DNA of 64,000 bases, from positions 316,775 through 380,774 of the forward strand of contig CM075104.1 of assembly GCA_037576195.1 (NCBI GenBank). Direction: 5' to 3'. Shown piece by piece: positions 1 through 11,037 of the stretch. The notes beneath the pieces were generated by a model. That model saw only the letters and a program-made list of their open reading frames with translations, had not been told where the DNA came from and searched no databases. The DNA is from Phytoseiulus persimilis. Lineage: Eukaryota; Arthropoda; Arachnida; Mesostigmata; Phytoseiidae. The stretch's first letter is position 1. Each line of letters begins with the position of its first letter. Made by a program: the position numbers and the translations under genes.

Positions 1-2
1 CA

Positions 3-1011
3 CTCAGCGGTCCTCAGCCGATCTATTTGGCACCCAACCCAACGACCATTATTCCAAAATTCAACGGTGATCCGGTTCGTTGGGAGGAGTGCTGGCACTT
101 GTTCACTCATTACGTCGACGCAAGACCCCTCGAAACAACGGAGAAATGCCGCATCCTCAAGAACGCCTTGGTCGGAAAGGCGGCACGCCCAGTGTGTCAT
201 CTCAAGATCTGTGCGGAAAATTACGAATTATTGAAGGATATCGCGCAAAAGGAATTCAAAGACACAACCCAAGCGAGAAGGACGCACATCCGACGCATCC
301 ATGACCTCTGCCCCTTCTCTTAGGCAGCACATACATTCGCTTGTAGCATTAGGGCATGATTATCAATGTCTGACGGCCACACTCTCCTCGACGTTATTGG
401 AGGCGTTGCCGCGGAATGTGGTTAAGAAGTTCAATTCCATCTGGGATGACACTGTCGATCTGGAAGCCTGCGAGTTACAGCGTCTAATGGACTTCCTAGA
501 GCGTGAGGCCGACCTCATTAGGAAATGCGATCGACTCAGTAGAAACCATGGGCAGAATCCGCCATCTGTTGGTCGTAGACACGATAGTATGAGTAGAGAC
601 GGTCGATACCTTCGCCCCGAATCCGATCCCAGACCAGAGTACAATCAAAGATCTCAGTTCTCGTTTGCAAACGGTGTAGGGACAGTGGATCATTCTTGTA
701 TATTTTGCGCAAAAGATCATATGAGCACAAAGTGCACGAAGCAAATGTCAGTCGAAGAACGACGAAGATGCGTTGATACAAAGAATGCCTGTCTCAGGTG
801 TCTTCGTAGAAATCATTCAGCTCAAAAATGCACATTGGCACCTGATATGTACAGGTCAACGCGACGAACAAAGTTCCAACGGCGTGGTCGTCGCTTCACC
901 GTGTTCACCTTTAGCGAGCTTGTTCTGCACATCGCGTACCCTTCTCCAAACCGGCTACGTCTGGGCAATCGCAAGCAAGAAAATAAAAGTCATCTGTCGA
1001 ATCATTCTTGA
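3..1011 (+). pseudogene. gag: BEL-1 gag (DUF1759-type), frame-broken
   Basis: The first part (to 323) matches the gag of BEL-2 at 60-61 kb almost residue for residue, including the shared run LETTEKCRILKNALVGKAAR. It is open to the window edge, so there is no start here. Relative to BEL-2, about 50 bases are missing after the HDLC motif near 305-310, which shifts the frame; gag resumes in the frame of 301-1011. That part holds two cysteine-rich zinc-knuckle-like motifs, CxxC near 697-745 and CLRCLRRNHSAQKC near 790-830. A second shift near 845 leads into the pol frame. Gag would form the particle core and bind RNA. I call it a pseudogene because two shifts are needed to read it; they could in part be assembly errors. 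Confidence 0.85.
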
Positions 1012-4000
1012 TCCGGGCAGCCAGGTTTCAATGGTCTCGGAACGCATAGTTAGGCTTTTGGGCGTCAGTGCCGTCGAGACTCGAGATATCAGCTTTCACG
1101 GGGTCTTCTCAGCCGAGCAGAAACTACAAGTCGTCAAACTCAAATTGAAGAGCAGGTTCTCAAACGCATCGATCGCAGTGCTATGCCTCTCGGTGCCAAA
1201 GGTCATCGAAGGTACTCTACCAAGAGCCACCCTCAACGTTCAGTTACCACACGTAGCGGACGAAAAACTAGAGTCGTTCCCTGACGAAGTGGATATCCTG
1301 CTCGGTGCGGACATTTTGCCCTGGGTCTACCGGGGATCCTATAAAAAAATCGAGAATGTTCTAGCTCAGCCAACTATCTTTGGAATTCTCCTCTGGGGCA
1401 ACGACGGGGTGAACCAGTTTACCAACTCGGTTGTCACGTCCGTTGGATTGATTCAAACAGTGCGACAGCCCCCGACTCCAGAGACCCGACTGCAAAAGTC
1501 GAAAGAGACTCTGGAGTCGCTCGGTTTCCTATGGGGAACAGAGCTGTTTGGCATCGAAAGCTCGGCCCCGGACGAGGACCGGATCTCGTCCTTACAAATG
1601 GAACAATTCTTCGCCCGCACTCTCAAACGGAACCACGAGGGTCGATATATCGTTACTCTGCCACTCAGAGAGAACTTGGATGCGCTCGGGGATAATCAGA
1701 AATTGGCTTACTCCAGACTGATCAGCTTTCTAAAGCAGGCAAAGAAGAATCGAGAACTGCTCGCGGCAGTTGACGGGGAAATAAAACGGTACATCGATTC
1801 GGGCTACGCCGAACCAGCCAAGCCACGTTTGTCGGGTGAGAGAGCCCATTACTTACCCCTGTTGGCTGTAGCGAAAAGGTCGCTCGCAAATTCGTCAGAT
1901 TTGAAAGTGAGAGTCGTCAAGGACGGTGGCTGCCGGAGCGCAGACGAAGCGTCTCTGAACGACGTCATGGAGCAAGGTCCTAACCTGCTTCCAGACATCA
2001 TCAAAGTCCTCTTCAACTTTAGGCGAAAGCCAATCGTGCTCATCGCCGATATTCAAGCAGCTTTCATGCAATTCCTCATAAACAAGGATCAACGTACGCT
2101 GCTTCGCTTCTACTGGCCTCTCGGCATCTCCAAAGACCAGAACGCACCGACCCGGGAGTTCTGGTCAACAGTTCTCGATTTCGGCATCATAGCCGCGCCC
2201 TGGATAGCTTGCGCCGGTATCCGGTTTCACCTCGACTCAGAAATCGCGACGAGTCCGCAATCGGCCACGGTCCTTAAAGAGGTCAGAGAGACCGTCTATA
2301 TGGACGACATCTCAGTCGGAAGTTACACCGAAGACGAAGCAAAGGACACCGTCGAGCTGCTGGTAGACGCCTTCCGGCGCGGACATTTCCCACTTGGAAA
2401 GTGGGCTACGAACAGCGCGAATGTTGCGCAGTTCATCGCGGACTTCACGAAGTCGGAGATTGGGTCCGTCTCGTTTGATCAGCCGGACGCTAAGTTCCTA
2501 GGCATTCCTTGGAATCAATTGACGGATCGCTTGTACATTAACACGGACGAAATCAAACGACAACTGCTTTCAGGACTTCCAACAAAGAGGAAATTACTGA
2601 AGGGCCTCAGCGGTATTTTCGACCCGCTCGGATTTCTGGCCCCGATTTCGATCTCCTTTAAAGTTCTCTGCCAGTCAGCATGGCAGGCTCGTCTAGACTG
2701 GGACTCGCCCTGGGAAGGAGACTTGGCGTATCGGTACGAGCAAGCAGCAGCGAACCTCGACGCAGCGGAGCATGTACAGATCGAGCGCTGCCTATGCTCT
2801 CGACCGACCGACAGCCTGACGAGAGAAATACACATCTTCGCTGACGCTTCCTCGGTGGCATACGCATGTTGCGCGTACCTAAAGGAGTTCGAGGCAGGAC
2901 ATCCTGAATCCGTCGCGGTCCGCTTCCTCTTCGCAAAAGCACGCGTGGCGCCGTTAAAGGCAAAACACACCATCCATCGTTTAGAGCTACTCGCCGCAAC
3001 CTTGGCCGCTCAGGTCGCCAAATCAATCACGTCCATGGTTCCGGAAAGGATCGACAGAATCTGCTACTACTCCGACAACTCAGCTACGCTTCATTGGATC
3101 CGCGACCGCAAGCCGGACCGCTGGAAGCCGTTCGTGGCTAATCGGGTGAAACAGATCCAGACGATTTCCGACCCGGGCGCATGGAATTTCATCCGAACTG
3201 CAGAGAACCCGAGCGATTTAGCCTCGCGCGGGTGTCCGTTGGATTCCGAGGAAACGCGACGCTTCTGGCTAACCGGGCCTACTTGGCTCTCAACGCTCGA
3301 AAAACCCGAGCCACACGCTCTCAACAAACCCGACCTGGCTCCAGAATGTCGCCGGGAACGCAAGGCTGAAGTGGCCGCGACGGCTCTCGTCTCAACAAGC
3401 GCTCCGTTGATCGAGAAGCGATACTCTTCATGGGCGAAAACGGTGAGAATAACAGCCTACTCAAAGCGATTCGTCGACGCTTGCAACAAGAAAACACGTA
3501 TGGAGTCGGTCTCCGTTGACTCGGCGGAATTTCGATGCGTTGAGGATACCCTCATCAGGAGTATACAACGAGCCCACTTTTCGGCCGAGATCGAATCGCA
3601 AGGGAAAGAGATTCCAAAGGCGAGTTCCTTGCATCAGTTGAGGGTATTTCTTGGAGAGGATCGATTCCTCCGTTGTCGCTCTAGGTTGGAGAAATTCGAG
3701 ACTATGAGCTACGACGAAAGATTTCCCATTTTGTTGCCAGCAAAAAACCATTTGGTCGAATTGCTCATCGGTCACATTCATGCAGCCGATTGCCTCCATA
3801 CCGGAGGAATCGCAAACACTTTGCACCACCTTCGAGCTCGGTTTTTCGTGATCAGCGCAAGAGCCATGGTTAAAGCAGCCATCGCGCGATGCAAGCTCTG
3901 CGTGAAGTTCGCGGCGAAACCAGCAAGTCTGCCGATGCCACCGCTCCCAGCCTTCCGGATAACAGAATGCGCGCCTTTTACAGTCACCGGCATCGATTTC

Positions 4001-4906
4001 TTGGGACCAATCTGGGTCAAACAGGAATCCGAGCGAGTGAAGTCGTTTGTTTTGCTCCTAACATGTGCAGTCACGCGAGCCATAAGATTGGAACTAGTGG
4101 CGAACTTGACGACATATGAGTTCCTGTTGGCGTTACGCAGATTCCTCAGCAGGAACCCGGCGCTAAGGATGTTGATCTCGGACAACGCTCGCACCTTCAA
4201 ACGCGCAGAAAAGGAACTAAAACTCCTTTTCAAGCACGCTCGAGGCACGGACATCGGCGATTTCCTCGTTCGCAAACGCATCGAATGGCGTTACGGCACA
4301 GAGAAGGCGCCTTGGACAAATGGATTCTTCGAAAGATGCGTGCAGTATGTGAAGCGACCTCTACGGAAAATCCTCGGTACTCACGCTCTCTCGTTCAGGG
4401 AACTCGAAACGGTCCTCGCGGAGATCGAGAAAGTGGTCAACGACAGACCGATTTCAGCGGTCATTACGAATCCGCACGAACCGCGAGCCCTCACCCCAGC
4501 CAACCTCATGTACGGATACGACACGGAGCTGGGACTGCCAGATATGAAGAAAGTTATCAAAGATTGCGAGTCGGCGACAGCGATCGTTTTTTCAGAGCGT
4601 TGGCGCAGCCAACAGTCAATGCTCCGCTCATTCTGGAAGCAATTCCACATCGACTACCTGCAGCTCCTGCGTTCCAATCATTTCAGTAACTCGGCCGGCG
4701 AACGTCCATTGCGAGTTGGGGACGTTTGCCTGTTGCATTCCGCCGACTCCTCTCGTGCATATTGGCCGTTGTGTATCGTCGAATCGCTTCACGGCGGGGA
4801 GGGCACAGACCGCAGGCAGCGCTCCTGTTGGATTCGAACGGCGCAAGGCAAGCGGCTCAGGCGACCCATCCAACTTCTCTACCCTCTTGAGGTCCACAGC
4901 TACTGA
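773..4906 (+). CDS. pol: BEL-1 Pol polyprotein (aspartic protease, RT, RNase H, integrase)
   Basis: This is an open frame of 1377 codons. In order it shows an aspartic protease with ILDPGSQ near residue 80 (DUF1758 type, DPGS instead of DTG); a Pao-type reverse transcriptase with VLIADIQAAF and the catalytic YMDD near residue 509; an RNase H with IFADASSVAYA; a zinc-binding CKLC motif; and a DDE integrase with TGIDFLGP, LISDNARTF and NGFFER. The product would cleave Gag-Pol, copy the RNA and integrate the cDNA. Real pol coding probably starts near 846, where it leaves the gag frame; the stretch 773-845 is a shadow of gag. All catalytic motifs are present. BEL-2 on the minus strand is a diverged relative that has lost several of them. 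Confidence 0.95.
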   Translation: MIQRMPVSGVFVEIIQLKNAHWHLICTGQRDEQSSNGVVVASPCSPLASLFCTSRTLLQTGYVWAIASKKIKVICRIILDPGSQVSMVSERIVRLLGVSAVETRDISFHGVFSAEQKLQVVKLKLKSRFSNASIAVLCLSVPKVIEGTLPRATLNVQLPHVADEKLESFPDEVDILLGADILPWVYRGSYKKIENVLAQPTIFGILLWGNDGVNQFTNSVVTSVGLIQTVRQPPTPETRLQKSKETLESLGFLWGTELFGIESSAPDEDRISSLQMEQFFARTLKRNHEGRYIVTLPLRENLDALGDNQKLAYSRLISFLKQAKKNRELLAAVDGEIKRYIDSGYAEPAKPRLSGERAHYLPLLAVAKRSLANSSDLKVRVVKDGGCRSADEASLNDVMEQGPNLLPDIIKVLFNFRRKPIVLIADIQAAFMQFLINKDQRTLLRFYWPLGISKDQNAPTREFWSTVLDFGIIAAPWIACAGIRFHLDSEIATSPQSATVLKEVRETVYMDDISVGSYTEDEAKDTVELLVDAFRRGHFPLGKWATNSANVAQFIADFTKSEIGSVSFDQPDAKFLGIPWNQLTDRLYINTDEIKRQLLSGLPTKRKLLKGLSGIFDPLGFLAPISISFKVLCQSAWQARLDWDSPWEGDLAYRYEQAAANLDAAEHVQIERCLCSRPTDSLTREIHIFADASSVAYACCAYLKEFEAGHPESVAVRFLFAKARVAPLKAKHTIHRLELLAATLAAQVAKSITSMVPERIDRICYYSDNSATLHWIRDRKPDRWKPFVANRVKQIQTISDPGAWNFIRTAENPSDLASRGCPLDSEETRRFWLTGPTWLSTLEKPEPHALNKPDLAPECRRERKAEVAATALVSTSAPLIEKRYSSWAKTVRITAYSKRFVDACNKKTRMESVSVDSAEFRCVEDTLIRSIQRAHFSAEIESQGKEIPKASSLHQLRVFLGEDRFLRCRSRLEKFETMSYDERFPILLPAKNHLVELLIGHIHAADCLHTGGIANTLHHLRARFFVISARAMVKAAIARCKLCVKFAAKPASLPMPPLPAFRITECAPFTVTGIDFLGPIWVKQESERVKSFVLLLTCAVTRAIRLELVANLTTYEFLLALRRFLSRNPALRMLISDNARTFKRAEKELKLLFKHARGTDIGDFLVRKRIEWRYGTEKAPWTNGFFERCVQYVKRPLRKILGTHALSFRELETVLAEIEKVVNDRPISAVITNPHEPRALTPANLMYGYDTELGLPDMKKVIKDCESATAIVFSERWRSQQSMLRSFWKQFHIDYLQLLRSNHFSNSAGERPLRVGDVCLLHSADSSRAYWPLCIVESLHGGEGTDRRQRSCWIRTAQGKRLRRPIQLLYPLEVHSY

Positions 4907-4910
4907 AGGC

Positions 4911-5449
4911 TGTGGTTACCAATTTTGCCTGTCTGTCCGCAATAAGTTCTCATTCAACGTGCGAATGTCGATCAATTCCTGAGTCCGGCCGAACGCCCGC
5001 TCGCGGCACCATACACTAATCTAGAGATGCTGGAAGATGCGGTGTTGAGGATGTGTGTTCAATAGCGAGCGAATGTAGTGCATGGCTGCTTAGAGGTTAA
5101 TCGAGTGACAATTTTTCTCTTAGTTACGTCAGAAAATCCCTCGACCTACATGAGCGGACTCGCCGCTCCCCGGGGAATGTAACGAACGAGTCTTGATCAG
5201 ACCGTTCGTAGGTATAAGTTCGGAATCAAGTTGCCAATAAATTCGACTCCGCGCATTGGAACGCCGGCGCCGGTCTCTCCGCCTTCTCTCGAGAAGACAC
5301 ACTCACTTTTTCTCTCCACGAGACACCACGTCTCGCGGTTCGTGGAAGAAGAGATCAGGCGGTTCCTTGTCGGGTCGCTCCCTTCGAAGTTCCGACTTTT
5401 AATTGTGTGCAGTTTAGCAGTTACCTGAACCCCCGCCAGGTAATTCACA
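4911..5449 (+). repeat. 3' LTR of BEL-1
   Basis: It starts TGTGGTTACC four bases after the pol stop and ends GGTAATTCACA, so the termini are TG...CA and mutually inverted. Inside are a TATAAG box at 5213-5218 and an AATAAA signal at 5236-5241, arranged as in an LTR promoter and poly(A) region. Only one copy is in the window, so the ends rest on the termini and on the Copia reading frame that resumes at 5450. Confidence 0.75.
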
Positions 5450-5553
5450 AGGCCAGCTTGCCATTGAACCTGAATAATGTGAATCGCTCCAGATTCAAAA
5501 ACGAATGGTATGCTGCAATGGCATGAGAGCTTGAATCATTCAGAACGAATGAG
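5450..5553 (+). pseudogene. Copia-0 RT fragment 1 (start of the RT domain)
   Basis: Translated from 5452, this piece aligns position by position with the start of the Copia-2 RT: a Pro, then 13 residues, then W-x-x-AM-A and the following acidic stretch. One in-frame TGA replaces a Glu position. The alignment continues without gap at 11043, which shows that 5554-11037 is an insertion. It is one of four scattered pieces of the oldest element here, Copia-0. Confidence 0.7.
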
Positions 5554-5781
5554 TCTAATTCTGCAGAATCACGACAACCGGTTTTGTGCTTGAAACAAAA
5601 TTTTATTCTGTGAGTTATCTAACCCACACTCGATTCTACCTGGGAGTGGGTCATGGACATGATGAACGACCAATCGAAATATTATTCCTACCTTGAAACA
5701 AAATAGATTTACAAGTCGATACTTCCACCTCTCTGTCCGAACTAGTTCCGTTGAACAGCGCTGCCCGAATCTCGAGCAGTG
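5554..5781 (-). repeat. Left terminal direct repeat of Gypsy-A (3' LTR, possibly partial)
   Basis: It is about 97 percent identical by eye to 10766-10995, from TCTAATTCTGCAG to CGAGCAGTGG. On the minus strand this is the downstream repeat, consistent with a 3' LTR. A TG...CA core can be read from TGCTCGAG to CTGCA. No promoter motif was identified with confidence. Confidence 0.7.
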
Positions 5782-6221
5782 GCGATTCAGCCCCGCAGCA
5801 TCCTCACATTGTTGCTTCCAGAATCGGCAGTTGTCGAGGAACCGAAAACTGGAGCTCTCGAATGTTAGCGCATCGTTGCGGTGATAGAGCGGGTGTGATA
5901 GGTGCACGACTGTTGGGTCTTCGTTATCCTTCTATTTCGGATTCAATAAAAAGGGCAGCCATTTTGGCTACCATCACTTTTCCTCCCAGCCTAGCTGACG
6001 TGAGCGACACTGTGTGTCCCTTCAGAACCTAACAACGACAGAGTCACTTTCAATGCTGCCCAACACACACGTGGAGCAATAACAGAAAGGACCTGCCACG
6101 ACAGCGGCAGTCGTTAGGTGATACACTTGATTCGCTCGAATCAGTCAATGCTCATTTTCGTTCTCAATCTTGACACTGATTCCTCAACACCTAGTGCGCA
6201 ACCCAATGCGATTTTACTGGC
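5782..6221. other. Stretch without a recognised gene between the Gypsy-A repeat and the hAT
   Basis: There are 440 bases with only short ORFs on either strand. One AATAAA occurs on the plus strand near 5945. Integrase and the 3' part of Gypsy-A would be expected here but I cannot recognise them, so they are deleted or too decayed. It probably contains the left end of the hAT, but I found no terminal inverted repeat. Confidence 0.5.
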
Positions 6222-7734
6222 GTGGTTGATGTTGTGACGATGCCGAGTCAAGCGAAGAGCCTGAGGAGCAGATTGCAGCGATACGTCGAGGAGTTCGGGA
6301 GCGAAGCGTTTATGACCGATGGAAAGGTGTTGACTTGTAAGTTGTGTGAAGAAAAAGTGAACAATGGAAAAATATTACGTCCAGCAACACGTCGAAAGCG
6401 CTGGACACAAGAACCAGATTCAACGCCGTTCAGCGAGTATTCCTAACACGTGCTTGATCTCGAGTTTTCTCGAGATATCGAGCAGGGAGAGCGTGTTTAA
6501 CATGGACCTCTGTACGATGCTGGTTGAATCGAATATACCGCTCTACAAAACTCATTATCCATCCTTCCGTGAATTCCTGCAAAAGTACTATTGTAAGAAT
6601 AAGGTTCCCGACCACACAACGCTGCGCAAAGGTTACTTGAGAAAGCTGTATGATGCCACCATAGGGAAGATCCGGCACGCTGTCGGGAACAATCGAATTT
6701 GAATCTCAGTTGATGAGACAACCGATGTAAGAGGTCGGTTTGTTGTGAACACGATTGTTGGTTGTATGACACCAGAGCGATCCTCCAGCCCCTTCCTGTT
6801 ATCTTCGGCTGTAGTGGAGCACACCAACCACGCAAGCATCGCTCAAACCTTCACAAACTCGCTGACGTTGTTATGGCCCGATGGTATCAGGCATGATAAC
6901 GTGATGCTCTTCGTTACCGATGCTGCACCCTATTTGAAAAAGGCGGCTCGGGGTCTGAATGTGTTATTTCCCAGTATGGTCCACACAACTTGTCTCGCTC
7001 ATGGAGCGCATCGAGTATCCGAACAAATTCGCGACTCCTTCCCGATGGTCGACAAACTGGTTACGAACGTGAAAAAAATATTCGTGAAGGCCCCGTCGCG
7101 GATCCGTTTCTTTCAAAATATTGCACCCAATTTGCGGCTTCCGCCAGAGCCCGTTGTGACGCGGTGGGGCACATGGCTCTCAGCTGCTCTGTACTACGCC
7201 AAGTTTTTCGATGAGATCAAAAGACTTGTGACGGCGCTGGATGCCAACGAAGCCGTTAGCATCAAAAGATCGCAAGAGCTTATGGGAGAGCGCTCTCTCA
7301 AGGCGGATCTTATTTACATAGCATCGAATTACTCGACCATTCCAGAATACATTGAAAAGCTTGAATGTACGACTCTTCCACTCAGAGGAACAATCGAAGT
7401 CTTCCAAGACTTACGGAAATGCATCGACGCTGTCGAAGGAGCCCCAGCACAGTTTATCAAGAACAAAATGAAGCACGTCTTGGAGAATCACACGCGTTAC
7501 AAGATCATGCTCCAGATAGAGGAAGCGGTGCGAGGGAAAGTCGTTGGCGATGACATCTCGCATCTTTCGGTTGCCGATATCTCATCATTCATGTACGCGC
7601 CCTTGGTCAGCGTAGATGTGGAAAGGTCTTTTTCACGTTATAAGGCACTTCTCTCAGACCGACGGTACGGCCTGACCACGGAGAATCTCAAATATCATAT
7701 TATACCCTTGTGTAAGTCGACCGCGTTCGAATAA
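6222..7734 (+). pseudogene. hAT transposase (CGGBP1-like group), decayed
   Basis: The N-terminal part encodes a BED/C2H2-like zinc finger: CKLC near 6340-6351 and the paired histidines of QQHVESAGH near 6380-6410, in the next frame after a shift near 6365. The second part (6364-6702) ends in an in-frame TGA. The frame reopens as 6745-7734, which includes VDETTD just upstream, VTDAAPYLKK, HTTCLAHGAHRV, and the hAT C-terminal dimerisation motif APLVSVDVERSFSRYKALL near 7597-7655. These are the hallmarks of hAT transposases whose N terminus resembles CGG-repeat-binding protein 1. It would cut and paste its own DNA, but one frameshift and one stop make this copy inactive. It lies opposite to the surrounding Gypsy-A genes and interrupts their RNase H. 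Confidence 0.88.
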
Positions 7735-7903
7735 AGTTGTTCCGGCGCTCTGAAGACCCCCCCCCCCCCCCCTGAGGTTATGCTTCTTTCAGATCAGTCT
7801 GTTTTCAACGACTTTTTTTGTCGAACCCAACTGCCTTTTTCCAGTTTTTTGATGCCTTTTCGCCTGCCTTTTCCGAGTTTTTCAGTGCCCGAACTTCCAG
7901 GCT
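7735..7903. other. Probable 3' end of the hAT element, with a poly(C) run
   Basis: A run of 15 C lies at about 7757-7771, followed by T-rich sequence with repeated TGCCTTTT words, as in the subterminal regions of hAT elements. The Gypsy-A RNase H frame stops matching at the SDH motif encoded at about 7904-7912, so the hAT right end lies close to 7903. No matching left terminal inverted repeat was found. Confidence 0.45.
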
Positions 7904-9303
7904 CTAGTGATCAGATATCACCGTGAAAGTTTTCCCTATCAGCCAACGTTGCCAGAACACCAACGCCTCCTTGATCGCTAAACATTCGAGATGAATCGCT
8001 TTCTTTTTTGCTTCGGCAGCCCTCAGTTTCCTAGAAAAGTATGCTACAGGGTGCAGGACGTTGTCGTCTTGGGGTTGTTTCAGAACTGCGGCTACTCCTA
8101 GTCCACTCGCATCTGTGTTAATGAAAATAGGTTTCCTTTCATCATATAATAGATAGCTAACACTGGACTGGAGCATAGAACAGATTTGATTTTCTCGAAC
8201 GCTTTTTCGCATTTGCTATCCCAATTGAATTCCGTGTTCTTTCGAAGTAGGTTGTGCAGGGGTTCCAATTGTTCGCTCGAGTTCTCGATGTATTTGAGGT
8301 AGAAATTCACTTTGCCCAGAAGCTGCCTTACTTTTTTCTTATTCTTTGGTCTATCGAACTCACGGATGGCTCTCAGATTGTCTTTCGACGGTCGCACTCT
8401 GTTCGCTTCTACAATATGACCGAGATATTTGACCGCGTTCTCCGCAATGTGACACTTCTCCCGTTTCAACTTGAAACCCTCGGTTTTCAGAGTCTCGAAC
8501 AGTTCAGCTAGGTGTTCAAAATGCTCATCCAGCGTAAGAGAGAACACAACCACATCATCGATATAATTCGAACAGAATATGTTCAGACCGTTTCTTCTCA
8601 GAATGTTGCCGAGAATTCGTTGAAATATTGCTGGCGAAGTCTTCAATCCGAAGGGGAGACGTTTCCATTGGTAGTGACCGCTCTGAGTGACGAACGCAGT
8701 CTTCCTTCTGTCCTTCTCCCTGAGTGATATGGACCAGAATGCTGAATTGATATCCACGGTGGAGAACCATTTGCAGTTGCTCATTTTCGTGATCAAGTCC
8801 TATATTCTGGGGAAAGGCTGTGATTCCGGAACGATGATCTTGTTAAGTTCCCTGAAATCTATGCAGAGTCGCGATTTTCTGCCGTCGTCTTTCTTGAACG
8901 CAAGAGTCACGGGTGCGGCAGACGGAGAACTCGACTCTTCAATAAGTCCTCTTTGTGTCAGTTCGCTTATCTGTGATTCAATTTCTTGGTGATCTGGAAT
9001 GGAGTATCTGTATGGCTTTCTAGCAACGTATCTATCCATGAGCAGCTTGATTCGAGCTTCATGGTTCTCCACTAATCCCACATCGAATTTGTCTTTTGCA
9101 AAGATATTCTCGTTATCGCACAAGAATTCTTGTACTTTGTTGTGCACTCCAGCTGTCATTGATTTCGCCTCCGAGGCTCCTTTGCTAATTCCTCTCAGAG
9201 GTGTAACAGTCTCGACATCGTGCTTTTCTGTTTCTTCGCTTACTCTCTGGCTGACGGTGAAGTTTTCGTTTTGCATCAGTCTGAATTTTCTTATGACATC
9301 CAA
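7904..9303 (-). pseudogene. pol: Gypsy-A reverse transcriptase and RNase H (truncated)
   Basis: Read on the minus strand, 9303-8800 gives the start of a Gypsy RT (RKPYRYSIPDHQ, FKKDDGRKSRLCIDFRELNK). One in-frame stop at 8800 is followed by 8796-8098 with WFSTVDINSAFWSI, LPFGLKTSPAIFQR and the catalytic YIDD, then the connection domain. A frame change near 8110-8200 leads into 8212-7904 with the RNase H motif FINTDASGLGVAAVL and ends at FTVISDH, where the hAT begins. Integrase is absent. It can make no functional product. Confidence 0.9.
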
Positions 9304-9306
9304 GCC

Positions 9307-9520
9307 TTAGAGCAAATCATACGAGAAATGATCATTCTTCACGACGTGAACATCGACTGTCTTCTCTATTTTTCCGATCTTCAATTTCAATTTTGCCCGG
9401 CCTTGGGTGAAATTCTTCCCGCTTAGAGAACTGAGGAGCTTTTTTCCTTCCATGAGACTTATTTTGAGTTTATTCGCCAAGTCGTAACTCATCAATGATA
9501 CGTTAGATCCAGTGTCATAA
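9307..9520 (-). pseudogene. Gypsy-A aspartic protease
   Basis: On the minus strand a retropepsin-like domain is visible. The active-site motif AVYDTGSNVSLMS is encoded around 9490-9525, followed by a beta-strand-rich domain ending near 9307 at a TAA. The next residues in frame (GLDVIRKF) join RT, so protease and RT were once one polyprotein. It lies between gag and RT as expected. Confidence 0.75.
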
Positions 9521-9563
9521 ACCGCCTCAACTTCTCTCTCGCTGTTTACAGTTACTCGAAGTC

Positions 9564-10681
9564 TTATGAGATGTGGGAATTTCTCCGGGCGCTTGAGTTT
9601 TTTGAATTGTACTCTGTCTCGCTCAAGTCTTCATTCAGATTGACCCCGGCTTCCGAGACTCTTTTCATACCCCTGTTCCAACATTTTTCAACCGGATGGA
9701 AACGATTTCTGAAGTTCAGTTTCTCACAAATCGTGCAGGGTTTCTTCTCTAGCGCTGCTCTGGGAAGATTCGTGAGCTCTTTCTGAGCGTCGGTTTTTCT
9801 TGCGAACCTGTCTTCTTTGTTTCTCCATGGTTGCTGTTGTTGTTTCACGGGAGTTTCGAATCGAGAAAGTTCGTTCATGAGCTCGTCGATTCCATTGCTG
9901 TCTTTTCTATCCATACGTCGACGGATTTCAGAGGGCAATCCGAAGACGATCAGGTTGATCCTCGACTCAATGGTCATGTTACGTTCAACATCTAGCAGCA
10001 ATCGCAATTTTTTATCGCATAATCAGCATAAGACCCAGCCATGTATCTGAATCCGAGCGCATATTCCATTCTTGACCATCCTCTTTCTCCGAAAACGGTG
10101 AGAAAAGAGTTTTTCCAAGCGGCAAAATCTTCGATAGGGTACTCGATCAAACAGGACTTGTATCATTCTTCTGTAGCATCTTGAACAAAGTATCGCAACG
10201 CCCGAACTTTCATTTCGTTCGTCGTGATCTCGAACCGGGTGCATTCTTTCTCAAAATCCTCAATCCAATCTGCTGCCTTCCGACATACCTTGTCAAACTT
10301 GGTTATCGCGAAGTTTTTCTCAATTTTGGAGAGGATCGACAACGGGCTCCTCCCTGATGAGGCTCGTTCGGTCTGGTTGTCGCTCTGTGTCCATTGTGCA
10401 TCTTTTTCAACGTATATCCCTTCTCCCTCTTGAACTTCTTCGAGGACGTCATCTTTGTACACGAAATTGGTATCTTCGTCCCATTAAGTCTGAAGTAACT
10501 CCCCGTTTAGGGAAACTCTCACGTTCCTGAAGTGGCCTGCTTTCTTCATTGATCTTGTAGCATTTCGGACGATTTTCTGTTTCAGCAATGCGGTGTGTTG
10601 TTCCAGTGGTTGATGCTCTTCGGGAAACTTGTACTCGATAGGATTGTCCAGCACTTTCACGGTTTCCACAAAATCTTTCAA
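9564..10681 (-). pseudogene. gag: Gypsy-A gag, broken into several frames
   Basis: Four minus-strand pieces (10681-10484, 10462-10163, 10244-10023, 10007-9564) together resemble a Gypsy Gag. A glutamate/lysine-rich N-terminal half is followed by a capsid-like segment (WIEDFEKECTRF, LRLLLDVERNM) and a zinc-knuckle-like CTIC...H...C motif near 9640-9710. Stops and frame changes separate the pieces, so no intact Gag is encoded. Confidence 0.7.
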
Positions 10682-10765
10682 TCCTTCTTCACACTCTCTC
10701 TTTTCATTAGATGAAATACAATTTTCACCACGGGTGGCATCTTGTGTCGAGTCGGTAGATCGATT

Positions 10766-10995
10766 TCTAATTCTGCAGAATCACGACAACCGATTTTGTG
10801 CTTGAAACAAAATTTTATTCTGTGAGTTATCTAACCCACACTCGATTCTACCTGGGAGTGGGTCATGGACATGATGAACGACCAATCGAAATATTATTCC
10901 TACCTTGAAACAAAATCGATTTACGAGTCGATACTTCCACCTCTCTGTCCGAACTAGTTCCGTTGAACAGCGCTGCCCGAATCTCGAGCAGTGGA
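10766..10995 (-). repeat. Right terminal direct repeat of Gypsy-A (5' LTR)
   Basis: It is the direct repeat partner of 5554-5781, with only scattered substitutions and one- or two-base gaps. On the minus strand it precedes gag, as a 5' LTR should. I could not identify a primer-binding site next to it on its inner side (10765 and below). Confidence 0.7.
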
Positions 10996-11037
10996 GAGGA
11001 TATGGTGAGAGGATTCAAAGGAAGTAGAACTTCTTAT

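Larger units (their letters stand above)
1..5449 (+). mobile_element. BEL/Pao LTR retrotransposon BEL-1 (5' part outside the window)
   Basis: Gag, a long intact pol and a 3' LTR lie in the order usual for BEL/Pao elements. The 5' LTR and gag start lie left of the window. The 3' end at 5449 abuts sequence that aligns with the Copia RT domain of Copia-0, so BEL-1 is inserted in that older element. Its target duplication cannot be checked because the left junction is missing. Pol is open throughout while gag is broken, so this copy looks fairly recent but probably not autonomous. Confidence 0.93.
5554..11037 (-). mobile_element. Gypsy-A LTR element with a nested hAT, inserted in Copia-0
   Basis: A 228-230 bp direct repeat at both ends flanks minus-strand gag, protease, RT and RNase H of Gypsy type. 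ATGAG occurs at 5549-5553 and again at 11038-11042, exactly where the Copia-0 RT alignment breaks and resumes, so it is a candidate 5-bp target duplication. However, the 42 bases after the right repeat (10996-11037) have no counterpart beside the left repeat, so the outer boundary is less certain than for the other insertions. Integrase is missing; a decayed hAT occupies the place where RNase H breaks off. Confidence 0.7.
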